Source of the DNA: Notolepis coatsorum
Taxonomy: Eukaryota > Chordata > Actinopteri > Aulopiformes > Paralepididae
Length of the DNA stretch: 64,000 bases
Assembly: GCA_963971535.1 (NCBI GenBank)
Contig: OZ020591.1
Span: 11,178,339-11,242,338 of the forward strand
Reading direction: 5' to 3'
Part shown: positions 54,518-64,000 of the stretch, in pieces
Numbering within the stretch: position 1 is the stretch's first letter
Layout: every line of letters begins with the position of its first letter
Made by a program: the position numbers and the translations under genes
The notes under the pieces: generated by a model
Seen by the model: only the letters and a program-made list of their open reading frames with translations
Database searches by the model: none
Told to the model about the DNA's origin: nothing

Positions 54518-56769
54518 GAAAGAGGCAAATTGCAATTAAAGAAGAAGCTGTGCTAAGAAGGGCTGAAGATGAAAAGGAAAGCTTATGGGTACGCTCTAGG
54601 CTAAGAGAGGCTGAAGATGAAAAGGAAAGCATATGGGTACGCTCTAGGCTAAGAGAGGCTGAAGATGAAAAGGAAAGCTTATGGGTACGCTCTAGGCTAA
54701 GAGAGGCTGAAGATGAAAAGGAAAGCTTATGGGTACGCTCTAGGCTAAGAGAGGCTGAAGATGAAAAGGAAAGCTTATGGGTACGCTCTAGGCTAAGAGA
54801 GGCTGAAGATGAAAAGGAAAGCTTATGGGTACGCTCTAGGCTAAGAGAGGCTGAAGATGAAAAGGAAAGCTTATGGGTACGCTCTAGGCTAAGAGAGGCT
54901 GAAGATGAAAAGGAAAGCTTATGGGTACGCTCTAGGCTAAGAGAGGCTGAAGATGAAAAGGAAAGCTTATGGGTACGCTCTAGGCTAAGAGAGGCTGAAG
55001 ATGAAAAGGAAAGCTTATGGGTACGCTCTAGGCTAAGAGAGGCTGAAGATGAAAAGGAAAGCTTATGGGTACGCTCTAGGCTAAGAGAGGCTGAAGATGA
55101 AAAGGAAATCTTATGGGTACGCTCTAGGCTAAGAGAGGCTGAAGATGAAAAGGAAAGCTTATGGGTACGCTCTAGGCTAAGAGAGGCTGAAGATGAAAAG
55201 GAATGCTTATTTATACGCCTTGCCACTGTAAACTGGCTTCAGAAACAACAAAGTAATTGGAAATATGAAACTGCCCTTGCCAATGTAAACCTTAAAGATT
55301 TGAGACACGAGTTGGAAACCAGGATAAAGAAACAACAAAGTGATAGGAAATTGGAATTGGAAAAGCTCTCAGCCGAACACGCAGCCAGGCGCGCAGCCGA
55401 GCGCGCAGCCAAGCAAGCGGCCAGGCGGGCATCATCGATGGGAGTCTTGGCTGAGAGGCGCAACATTGAACCGGCCAATGAATATGTTTTTACTAATCAC
55501 TGTGTTGATTTCAGCTCCAAGGAGTGGATTGTTCCTCAGACACTTTCTCAGAATGAACCAGATGACAATGGTGATGTGGGCGATGAGGAAGAGGACGGCG
55601 TCGATGATGAAGAAGAGGACGACAAAGCGATCGCGCCTCATGTTCCCTCCAAGGAGTGGATTGTTCCTCAGACAGTTCCTCAGAATGAACTAGACGATGA
55701 TGATGATGATGATGATGGTGGTGGTGAGGAGGACGGCGTCGATGAAGAAAAAGAGGACGGCATCGATGACGTCGATGATGAAGAAGAGGACGCCGATGAC
55801 GAAAACAAACTGCATAGTCAACATGATGAAGAAGAGGAGGAGGACAGTGAGGAGGAGGACAGTGATGAAGGAGAGGAGGACAGTGATGAAGACGAGGAGG
55901 AGGACAGTGATAAAGAAGAGGAAGACGATGGAGTAGAAGAGGTGGACCAGTGGCCAAGCCATACTGCTAAAACAAGATGTGCTGCCCCTGCTGGTCGAAG
56001 CCGGCATGTGCTGCCAACAACCTCTCATACCCAAGCCCCTCAGTCTCACACTGATCTACACCAAACAAGCGGAAGCAGCATCCTGGCAAAGGTGATGAAA
56101 AGGCAGAACAAAGAACCTGAAACAGCACCAGCAAAACCAACCATTACCTCTGCTACATGTACACCTGATGAAGACGAGGAAAATGATGATGAGAGAGAGG
56201 CATCAGATGATTCCACAGATGAAGAGTGTACTGGGAAACCAGATGATGTGCACGACTGCAGCTTCTCAGAGAATGAAGCAGAGGAAGAGGAAGATGCACA
56301 TAACAAAATCACTACTGAACCTCCAGTGTTTAAAACAAGAGCTCTCAGAAGCAGGACAACAGCAGTCGCAGCCGGTCCAAAAAGGCTAACCAAGCGGCAC
56401 CGTCCTGAAGAGGAGAAAGACGGCAGCATAGAAGTGCATCTCCCAAAACGTAGCTCTACTCTGCAAAGACCTGCTGAGGATAAGAGTGTTGGAGGAGATG
56501 ACGAGCTAACGGGAAAGAGCAGAACCAAGATAGAGGTATCAGAAGAAGTGTGGGATTCATATCAGATTGTAGATTATGTGGAGGATGAGCCAATAGATGA
56601 TTCTCTGACCACTGAGTCTCAGAGAGGGAAGAAACAAGCTTATCAAGTGAAGCCCATGGAAGCCCATGGTGTTACCGGGGCCGGTGATGGCCAAACACTT
56701 TCGAATATGCCAATTTCCAAGAGGAGAAACTACAAAAGACGACGGCGTATACACCAAATGATCAATTAA
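54514..56769 (+). CDS. Repeat-rich acidic protein of the pol-less LTR element, unrecognised
   Basis: 751 codons, not matched to any family I know. Residues 16-225: thirteen 16-residue repeats (consensus REAEDEKESLWVRSRL) plus a partial one, charged and probably helical. About 245-310: VNLKDLRHELET (SAP-like) and an Ala/Arg-rich helix (EHAARRAAERAAKQAARRA). About 320-490: acidic tracts of Asp/Glu, with SKEWIVPQT and QNE duplicated. About 500-735: Ser/Thr/Glu-rich linker. The C-terminus is basic (RRNYKRRRR). The last residues come from an inserted L1. Without it the frame would run to a stop at 58006-58008, about 764 codons. Coiled-coil, acidic and basic parts suggest a nucleic-acid or chromatin partner, or a gag substitute, but this is inference. 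Confidence 0.7.
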   Translation: MRKRQIAIKEEAVLRRAEDEKESLWVRSRLREAEDEKESIWVRSRLREAEDEKESLWVRSRLREAEDEKESLWVRSRLREAEDEKESLWVRSRLREAEDEKESLWVRSRLREAEDEKESLWVRSRLREAEDEKESLWVRSRLREAEDEKESLWVRSRLREAEDEKESLWVRSRLREAEDEKESLWVRSRLREAEDEKEILWVRSRLREAEDEKESLWVRSRLREAEDEKECLFIRLATVNWLQKQQSNWKYETALANVNLKDLRHELETRIKKQQSDRKLELEKLSAEHAARRAAERAAKQAARRASSMGVLAERRNIEPANEYVFTNHCVDFSSKEWIVPQTLSQNEPDDNGDVGDEEEDGVDDEEEDDKAIAPHVPSKEWIVPQTVPQNELDDDDDDDDGGGEEDGVDEEKEDGIDDVDDEEEDADDENKLHSQHDEEEEEDSEEEDSDEGEEDSDEDEEEDSDKEEEDDGVEEVDQWPSHTAKTRCAAPAGRSRHVLPTTSHTQAPQSHTDLHQTSGSSILAKVMKRQNKEPETAPAKPTITSATCTPDEDEENDDEREASDDSTDEECTGKPDDVHDCSFSENEAEEEEDAHNKITTEPPVFKTRALRSRTTAVAAGPKRLTKRHRPEEEKDGSIEVHLPKRSSTLQRPAEDKSVGGDDELTGKSRTKIEVSEEVWDSYQIVDYVEDEPIDDSLTTESQRGKKQAYQVKPMEAHGVTGAGDGQTLSNMPISKRRNYKRRRRIHQMIN
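54562..55209 (+). repeat. 48-bp coding tandem array, 13.5 units
   Basis: Units start at GCTGAAGATGAAAAGGAAAG every 48 bp from about 54562 to 55186. Most are identical at the DNA level. Because 48 is divisible by three, the complementary strand is open too (a Ser/Leu-rich frame), which is a by-product. Confidence 0.97.
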
Positions 56770-57933
56770 GCAATGCGAATTGAAATTTGGCCCCATTATT
56801 ACTCATGCGATCCGGATATGGCGTGAAACACAAAAAAAATATTCTAACCCACATAAATGGCATAGTCATACTCCCCTATTCAATAACAATGCACTCCTGA
56901 TTGGAAAACGACCTATAAGATACCCTAAATGGGAAAAGCAGGGCATACACACATTAGGAGATGTTTTCAACAAACTGGGTTTTTGTAGATATGAAGACAT
57001 ACATAAAAAATTGTATCTCACCAGTTCCACATATAATTTTTACGCACAGTTATTGGTATGTTTGAAGGCTCATGGAGTCCCATTAAGGATACCAATTGAA
57101 CACCACAGATACCACAAATGCTTCTATGAAAGAGAAACATCGAGAGGTTTTGTATCAGATTTTTATCATCAATTACTAACGTCCTCGTATGGAATCCTCC
57201 CCCTAGACCCATCAACAAATTAATCTCAACTATATTCATAGGACATACCTGACTCCTATAAGATTGAACAGAATGGGACTTAAACAAGACTCCAGATGCT
57301 CCTTATGTACAAATGGGGATGAGGGTACATTTATGCACATGTACTGGGATTGCCCACCAGTTAAGATATTCTGGAAAGAAGTGTCCCAGCAATTATCAAA
57401 TTTCTTAATTCTGAATATACATGTACACCCCTCTGTATTGCTGTTGAATGATGTTTTTGAGTTTGCAGTCCCTATACAGCTAAAGAGATGAGTTTTATCT
57501 GATATCACAGCGGCTAAAAAGCTGATAGCATCAAGATGGTTTCCACCGGAAAAAATGTGTCGGAAGGTTTGGGTTCTTACATATCTCGACGTGATTTATC
57601 TAGAAATATCTACTGCACGAACTCTAGGTGTCAGCGAAACCAAAATTGCAATGTGGTTAGAAGTGGTGGAGAGAATAAAAGCTAGCATATGAATAGTAGT
57701 GCCTGGTTAGGAGTGAATGATAATGGATGGATTATCCAAGTGGGGGTCCGGGGGGGGGGGGGGGAGCGAGCGAGAGCATATGTATGTAGGGTATTAGATA
57801 GCAAGAATTAGGTGTATATCTCGTATGCTAAATTTTTTTAAATGGTGATTTCATTGGATGTGTACTGTTAATTAATGCTTGTATATCTAATTGTATGTTA
57901 TGTTTAAAAGATTATAAAAAAATAAAACACAAA
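56750..57933 (+). mobile_element. 5'-truncated Tx1/L1 copy in the unusual ORF
   Basis: Corresponds to the last 1.3 kb of the L1 at 45539 (FGPIITHAIRIWRETQKKY, FNNNALLIGKRPIRYP). It ends in an A-rich tail and has the perfect 16-bp duplication AAAAGACGACGGCGTA (56734-56749 and 57934-57949). It has an internal deletion near 57210 and a stop at 57491. It shows that the surrounding LTR element was already present when an L1 of this family was active. Confidence 0.93.
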
Positions 57934-57949
57934 AAAAGACGACGGCGTA

Positions 57950-58445
57950 AGGAAACCTGGGAAAGAATGGCTGAGACTTCCCGACCGACTTACCGCAGAC
58001 AGTCCTGACGACCCTGATGGAGAGTCACAACCAGTAAACATTGGCTATATGCCTATAGAGCTATAGGGCTCTGTTGACCATTGATTAGACATAGGCATAC
58101 AGCCTATCAGAGCTATAGGGCTCTGTTGAACATTGAATGGACATTGATTAGACATTGGCTATATGCCTATCAGAGCTATATGGCTCTGTTTGTTAAAAAG
58201 AAAAAAAAATTGAATATTATTGAGTTACCTTGACTGTTATTTGAATCACTAATTAATTTGTTCTTCCCATGCACAGGGACAACAAGCGAAAACCAGGACC
58301 CAGTCAAGCTTTATGTTTAGAATTGTGATTCATATTGTTTATTATTGAGGACATTGACATTGAGTATAGGTTATGTCGGCTTCTTTGCTTCTTTGATGCA
58401 TATATAATTTTATAATTGTGTTGGTACACAATTATGGGGCCGGTG
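57950..58445 (+). other. End of the unusual ORF and 3' region of the LTR element
   Basis: 57950-58008 holds the displaced last 19 codons and stop. 58009-58200 has three imperfect ~60-bp units (CTATATGCCTAT, GAGCTATAGGGCTCTGTTGA). Then AT-rich sequence and the weak polypurine tract. Confidence 0.75.
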
Positions 58446-58877
58446 TGTAGAAGCAGAAACCGACTTGGTGGATTTATATATTATTATTATATATATATAT
58501 TATATTATTAGAACCATGCACTGTTTAGACTGTCTTATTTATGTTTGGACACTAGAGGGCTCACCACCCATTACAGCCCCACCTCTAGAAGTAGCCTAGC
58601 TAATTACTGTGATCCCATGCACCTGCTGAGGATTTACCTTAAAACCTGTCTCACTGTTGGAACTGACCATGGAGCAATTGACGACTGTTCTGATTTAACC
58701 CTTCATTCACTATCATTTACCTTTGGACAACAATAAACCCTGTAAACCGTACCAGCAGCAAACTTTGGACATTCAATTCATTCAACATCACAACTTTGGT
58801 ACAGCGTGAAGAGAAATAATTGCGGGTGCATCGTGGACGACTGTCAGCACACCCAGGAATGACAGTCGGCCACTACA
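58446..58877 (+). repeat. 3' LTR of the pol-less element
   Basis: Direct repeat of 53109-53542. The TATA box is TAGA here and one CATGAAG is CGTGAAG. The remaining differences are in the TA-rich run. Confidence 0.93.
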
Positions 58878-59277
58878 TTCACGCTCTGGCACCTCAGTAC
58901 CTCACTGACCTCCTCCACTCCTCCGTCCCTGCGATCCACGGACACTGGTCAGCTCTCCATCCCCCGAACCAGACCACGGACCTTCGGGGACAGAGCTTTC
59001 AGTGTGGCAGCTCCCACCCTCTGGAACTCCCTCCCTGCAGAACTCTGCACCGCCCCAACCCTGGACTCATTAAAAAAACTGCTCAAAACCCACCTCTTCA
59101 ACTTGGCCTTTAAACCCTAATTTCTCACTTTATATGTATATGTTGTGTCTGTCCACTATGTTCGTTAATTTGTCATCCCCCCCCCCCCTATGTAAAGCGA
59201 CCTTGGGTCTTCTGAAAGGCGCTATATAAAATTATTATTATTTATTAAATTATTAAAAGTTATTATTATTATTATTA

Positions 59278-59430
59278 GCTACTGAGCTGCTAATTAAAGG
59301 CCTTAACCACAGTATTGTTATGTTAGCTACATGAGCTGCCTTAACCACAGTATTACATTAGCTACTGATCTGCTAGTTAAAGGCCTTAACCACAGTATTA
59401 CATTAGCTACTGAGCTGCTAGCTAAAGGTA
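59278..59430. repeat. Minisatellite, right part
   Basis: Three to four ~48-bp units identical in type to 43920-44391. The second is internally deleted. Confidence 0.93.
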
Positions 59431-59648
59431 TGGTTGCCACCTTTCACTAATAGAAATAAGGGACACCTGCCATTGAGCGTGCGCGTAGATCCATGGATCC
59501 ATAAATAAAATCAATCAAGGTTTTTTTCTTTTTTTACTTTATTTCGGTTTTAGGGTTAGGGGTATGTTATTTAATTATTTTGGTGAGCCAGCCCCCCAAA
59601 CTCCTGAAATGCATAGAAAACAAACAGTCAGCACTGTTGTAGCTGAGG

Positions 59649-59655
<7 letters not shown>
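59431..59655. other. Unassigned sequence
   Basis: Begins GGTATGGTTGCCACCTTTCA and contains a T-rich run. It may be the end of a DNA transposon, but no partner end was seen. Confidence 0.35.
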
Positions 59656-59683
<28 letters not shown>

Positions 59684-60170
59684 TATTGATTGAAAACTTT
59701 ATTAACAGATTGCAGAATGGGTACAGTACAGTACAGCTCAATACACACAATTGTTAAGGGGATGCAGACCAGAGAAAGACTTTCGTCTTGTTTACATCAG
59801 GGTCCCCATTTTCAATTCATCATAACATATATGACACACATGACATACAGGTAGACAGTACTGCTACATCTATACATTTATGACATACCAGATCTACAAA
59901 TACAGTACTGTTTGTGATACAAAAAGAGTCTAAAAAAGAGAGTATATACATTTGACGTAGAAACTGTACATTGGAGGAGGTTGGGTAGGTGGGGTGGGAC
60001 TGTACATTGGAGGTGGTTGGGTGGGTGGGGTGGGGGGTTGGGTAGGAGGGGTGGGTGGGGGAAACTGTACAACTGTACAAGCAAAACTGTACATTGGAAT
60101 ATTGACGAAACCATACTTGGTAATTTACTGTACATCTGAGGGGGTTGGGTTAGGACATTTACAGGGGCCA
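59656..60170 (-). mobile_element. LINE 3' end with GATT tail (copy D)
   Basis: Same order as copy B at 38756: (GATT)n, CAGATTGCAGAATGGGTACA, TTAAGGGGATGCAGACCAGA, then the GTACATTGGAGG units. It stops at GGGGCCAG, before the coding remnant seen in copy B. Confidence 0.8.
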
Positions 60171-61319
60171 GGTTGTGTTTAACCGTGTGGTATACCTGTG
60201 TCACCTCAGCTGCAGTAACCTAGAGGGGAGGAGTGGGATGATCAAATTGAAATGAAATGAAATTGAACAGTATGACTTTTATATTGTTGTCTGAACACTA
60301 TTTATTTATTTATTTATTTATGTTTAAGTATTTATTTAATTATTTTTGCATTTATGTATTTATGAATGATATTATTTATGTATTTATTAAGGTTCTTACA
60401 AAGACTGTGTATAAACTCTAAATCATGTGCAACAATAGGATCTGTAAATACTCTGTATTATATTTATAACACGCTTACTGTAGATTTATACACTGTACAG
60501 CAAGAAGATATATTCTTTCCACACCTGCAAATACTTTATTTATAGGTACTCTCTATGTGTATTCTATTTATAGCGCTGTACAGCAGTGTTTTGGCTCTGT
60601 ACTCCAGCACATGGGACTTGAAGTGGAACAATGACTGCAGATTTTATACAGTCTTTTTTAAAGAGTGAATTGTAAATGTCAGTCTGTGGGGAGAAAATAT
60701 TCTAACTTTACAAATAAATTCAGTGTAACAAGGGAGATTCTATCTTTTTTCATTTTTTTTGAACAAATGTTTTTAATGTTCCCTTTTTTAACATAAAACT
60801 AGACAAACAATACATTAATATTAGAAATCTATGATAAATCACAGGGCAATGACCAACATAATAATAACAATAATGACAGATTTTTGACCTATTATATTTG
60901 TTCTAAATATGTATTTGAAACCTTTTCAAACAGTAATTGAGATGTCAGTTAACAGGATTCACGAAATACACACGCATGTACAGATTGTGCAGATAACGAT
61001 ATCATCTCTAATTGTTGAACTACAGGATTTTCTTTCTATGCAAAATAGTATACCCTATAAAACTGAAGTACTTAAGTGTGGTTTTACTTTAAGGCCACTA
61101 GAGGGAGGCCTCTACCCATAGTTTATTTCTCCCCTGTGATAATAAGATTTACAAGCAGGCTCGGTCTGAACTGATCACTTCTGCTGGACCCTTTCATAAG
61201 AAGGTAAAGAAGATGCCAATGAAGAGAGTTGGAGGGGGGTCACGGTGTACAGTACATGTGCATTCACACACTAGGCCTGAGCAATACAATTCATCTAGTG
61301 TTCACCGTAAGTAACACTC
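60171..61319. other. AT-rich sequence without recognised genes
   Basis: An (ATTT)n run at 60300-60370 and LINE-UTR-like low-complexity text to 60720, then unique-looking sequence. No coding region supported. Confidence 0.5.
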
Positions 61320-64000
61320 ATCACTTATTTTAGTAGCGGAAAGGTAAACATACTATGTTTCTCAGAAACTAAACTGGACTTATCAGTAACAGACCCGGAA
61401 ATTGAATTAGAGAACTATTCTTTAGTCCGCAATGACAGGAACAGGCATGGAGGAGATGTCTGTATGTACATTCATAAAGACACTAAATTTATTAACCGTA
61501 CAGACCTAGATCATGAGGCTATTGAAACTGTTTTTGTAGAAATTCTATTTGAAAGGGCTAAATCTGTTCTAGTCGGCACAATTTACAGACCGCCAGACCA
61601 AAATGGCTTTTATGATGTGTTGGATGCGTGCTTAGCTGGAGTTGAGGATACAGAAATGATTCTTATTGGGGATTGGAACACGGATATGCAACAAAAAGAT
61701 GCACCCGTCTTCAAATCCTACAATAGGTTTTGTGATCTGCACGGCCTCAGCCAACTAATCACACAACCCACACGTGTGTGTGAGTCAACTCAGACTACCA
61801 TTGACCTCATCCTGACCTCTGACAAGTCCAAGATCGCCAATAAAGGGGTTATAGCATGCGGGTTAAGTGATCATTATATGATATTCTGTACCCGCAAAAA
61901 GCTAAAACAAAAGGCTGGCTGTCACAAAACAGTCACATCTAGAGACCTCAAAACCTACTCTAGCGAGGCCTTTAACCTTGAACTGGAGAGTCTGGACTGG
62001 TCAGATGAACTCAATGGTACACTGGTTGAAAAAACATGGCTTGGCTTCAAAACCAAATTTTCAACGATACTAAACAACATGGCCCCCCTAAGAACCACCA
62101 GGGTAAAAAATCGCGCTGAGCCGTGGATGCACGCTGAAATACTGACCGCTATGAAAACCAGAGACAAAAAATGCTCCGAGTTTCGTAAAAGTCAGTCAAA
62201 GCTTACCATAAGCACGAGCAGTGAACTCCAAGCCCACGTGACTGAACTCAAACTGGAAAGAAACAGACTAAGAAATGATGTAAACTCCATGATACGGTAT
62301 GACTGTGTATGAACGAATAATGGACTCTGTGAAGCGCTCTGAGTCAGAGCAACAGTCAGTCAGAGAAGAGCGCTATATAAATCCAATCCATTATTATTAT
62401 TATTATGATCAAAACAGCAAAAAAAAAATCATCAATGACAAAACCGAGGAAAACAAAAACAAACCACGTGAACTTTGGAAATTACTCAATAACCAACTAG
62501 GCTGCAGTAAAAAACTTAAAACCAGATTCTCAAACATAAACATAAAGACAGACAACACGCTCATCACAGAAAAGCTGGATGTAGCCAATTACTTAAATAG
62601 TTTCTTCACAAACATAGCCACAACACTGGTAAACAAACTACCCTCCCACTCAGGGCATTATGGGGTAGAACACATAGTAGCATACTACAAGAACCTAGGG
62701 GTCCACAAAGACGACTTCAAATTGGAAATGGTAACAACAGATGAGGTACTCAAAAAACTGAGCGCCCTCCAACCCAACAAGGCCACTGGCCATGACAACA
62801 TCCCCTCCAAATTCCTCAGAGACGCAGCAGCCGCCATCACCCCAGTCATCACACACATAATAAACCTCTCCATAAAACAGGGACACGTCCCCAAGGACTT
62901 CAAAATTGCGAGAGTGACCCCTCTGCACAAAAAAGGCAGTAAATTAGACCCAGGCAACTACCGCCCTGTTTCTATCCTTACCTCCATCTCGAAAGTCATG
63001 GAAAAATTGTATACGAACAGGTAGAAAAATACCTTGCGGAAAAAAATCTAATCTACGAATTCCAATCTGGCTTCAGAACATCCCACTCCACTGACACATG
63101 CCTTCTCTATTTAAACGACCACATCAAACAAGAGGTGGACCCGGGCAAATACTGCGGCATGGTCATGCTGGACCTACAAAAGGCCTTCGACACTGTCAAT
63201 CACACCATTCTGATTGACAAGCTAAAAGCAATTGGTTTTGATAGTCTATCAGTGAGCTGGATGCAATCCTACCTGGAGGGGAGAGAGCAGATGGTGGAGG
63301 TAAACGGTACCCTATCCCCCCCCCCCCTCACAGTAAGCTGTGGTGTTCCACAAGGAAGCATACTAGGTCCGCTACTGTTCCTAATTTATGCAAATGACAT
63401 GTCGTCAGCTTGTGACTGCAACTTGTTCCTGTTTGCGGACGACTCAGCCCTGCTGGTCTCTGACAAGAACAAGTTACAGGTTGAAAAAACCCTCAGCTCA
63501 GAACTAGGCAAAATCTGCATATGGCTCGCTGATAACAAACTATCATTACACATGGGCAAAACAGAGTCCATTCTCTTCGGTTCAAATAACAAACTCAGCA
63601 AGACCGACGGCTTCTCAGTTACAGTGGGTGACAATATTGTCACAAGGAAAGAAGATATTACCTACCTGGGTTCCATCCTAGAGGCAAATCTTTCCTGTGA
63701 CAAAATGGCATCCAATGTAATAAAAAAAGTCAACCAACGAACTCGATTCTTGTACCGGATCTCCTCACTGGTAAACAAGAATACCCTGAAGACTCTAGCA
63801 GGAGCACTCATTCAAGGGTACTACGACTATGCTTGCACCTCATGGTACCAAAGCACCTCAAAGGCGCTAAAAACAAAATTACAAACATCTCAAAACAAAC
63901 TGGTCAGACTACTGCTTGACCTTACTCCTAGAACCCACCTCACCCCTGCCCACTTTGACAACCTAGGATGGCTTAGAGTAGACGACAGAGTACAGCAACT
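61320..64000 (+). mobile_element. Jockey-superfamily LINE, runs off the right edge
   Basis: 5'-truncated in the endonuclease (CFSETKLDLS near 61360; GTIYRPPDQNGFYD near 61580; LIGDWNTDM near 61660; GLSDHYMIF near 61860). A tail insertion at 62303-62403 interrupts the linker. RT follows (NYRPVSIL near 62960, VMLDLQKAFDTVNHTIL near 63165, [14 protein letters not shown] near 63340, LFADDSALLV near 63430) and stays open to the window end. A one-base loss near 63005 shifts the frame. Clade not resolved. Confidence 0.9.
62303..62403 (+). mobile_element. 101-bp LINE-tail or SINE insertion
   Basis: Bounded by TATGA on both sides (62298-62302 and 62404-62408). It contains GAGCGCTATATAAATCCAAT and ends in (ATT)n, the 3' signature of L2-type elements. 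A very short 5'-truncated L2 insertion or an L2-tailed SINE. Confidence 0.75.

Larger units (their letters stand above)
53109..58877 (+). mobile_element. LTR element without recognisable pol, carrying an unusual ORF
   Basis: Two LTRs (53109-53542, 434 bp; 58446-58877, 432 bp) starting TGTAGAAGC and ending CCACTACA, with the perfect 5-bp duplication TTCAC (53104-53108 and 58878-58882). By eye the LTRs differ at only a few places, so insertion is recent. The interior is about 4.9 kb, or 3.7 kb without the L1 at 56750-57933. No protease, RT or integrase motif was found, so it is probably a LARD-like non-autonomous retrotransposon mobilised by another element. The right LTR is preceded by ATGGGGCCGG as a weak polypurine tract. 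The primer site after the left LTR (AAGTTCTCATG) is not a known tRNA complement. Confidence 0.88.
44392..59277 (+). mobile_element. L2-like LINE split by an L1 and an LTR element
   Basis: Three pieces join into one LINE. 44392-45538 has the linker and RT ([17 protein letters not shown] near 45185, GVPQGSVL near 45360, HSYADDT near 45450). 52606-53108 has RT to C-terminus (LLKLNNNKTELMVV, LDYCNGVLSG, QNSAARVLTR). 58883-59277 has the C-terminal end, GCGCTATATAAAATTATTAT and an (ATT)n tail. The insertion points are proved by the 15-bp and 5-bp target duplications. Frameshifts lie near 45010 and 45390. The 5' end is truncated in the linker. Confidence 0.93.

Noticed and set aside
54465..55226. 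253-codon minus-strand frame of repeated Ser/Leu-rich units
   Set aside because: It is the complement of the 48-bp coding repeats. The period makes all frames repeat without stops. The + strand frame extends far beyond the array, this one does not.

Overview
The window is a transposon-packed piece of a ray-finned fish (teleost) genome. It holds one recognisable host gene, the radial-spoke-head gene rsph1 (MORN-repeat protein of motile cilia), on the + strand. Six coding exons lie between 12756 and 41875 with matching splice phases. The first coding exon was not found and probably lies left of the window. The repeats fit a teleost: L2-like, Tx1/L1-like and Rex1-like LINEs, a sushi-type chromodomain Ty3/gypsy element, a vertebrate Ty1/copia element, tRNA-derived SINEs and a PIF/Harbinger-like MITE. 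No bacterial genes, CRISPR arrays, rRNA genes or functional tRNA genes were seen.

Layout. 1-12750 (upstream of rsph1 exon 2): an L2-like LINE abuts a Tx1/L1 copy. A young, nearly complete Ty3/gypsy element (2150-11431, minus) sits in that L1, and a jockey-type LINE (7372-10505) sits in its gag start. A RTE-like LINE tail follows. 12756-13412: exons 2 and 3. 13413-33203: a 19.8 kb intron holding a Harbinger-like MITE, a decayed THAP-domain sequence and a Russian-doll nest: copia (16405-30840) > L1 (18336-29060) > gypsy LTR pair (21746-26122) > tRNA-bearing MITE (24741-25478). 33204-41875: exons 4 to 7 with introns of LINE tails, a solo LTR, a SINE and microsatellites. 42650-44391: two tandem-repeat arrays. 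The second array is split by another nest, an L2-like LINE (44392-59277) holding a near-complete L1 (45539-52590, itself holding a SINE) and an unusual LTR element (53109-58877, itself holding a truncated L1). 59278-64000: the rest of the array, LINE tails and a jockey-superfamily LINE running off the edge.

Most interesting. (1) The 53109-58877 LTR element has near-identical LTRs and a 5-bp target duplication but no visible pol. It carries a long unrecognised ORF of 16-residue tandem repeats, acidic tracts and a basic C-terminus, overlapped ATGA-style by a small upstream ORF. (2) The gypsy element has a primer site complementary to its own predicted RNA 5' end, as in Tf1-type self-priming. 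(3) The copia element has a primer site complementary to the anticodon arm of initiator tRNA-Met, as in half-tRNA priming. (4) Simple repeats and retroposon tails sit beside several rsph1 3' splice sites, and one may supply the branch point.

All calls come from reading sequence and translations by eye. Family names are by remembered motif resemblance, and element edges given without a target-site duplication are approximate.
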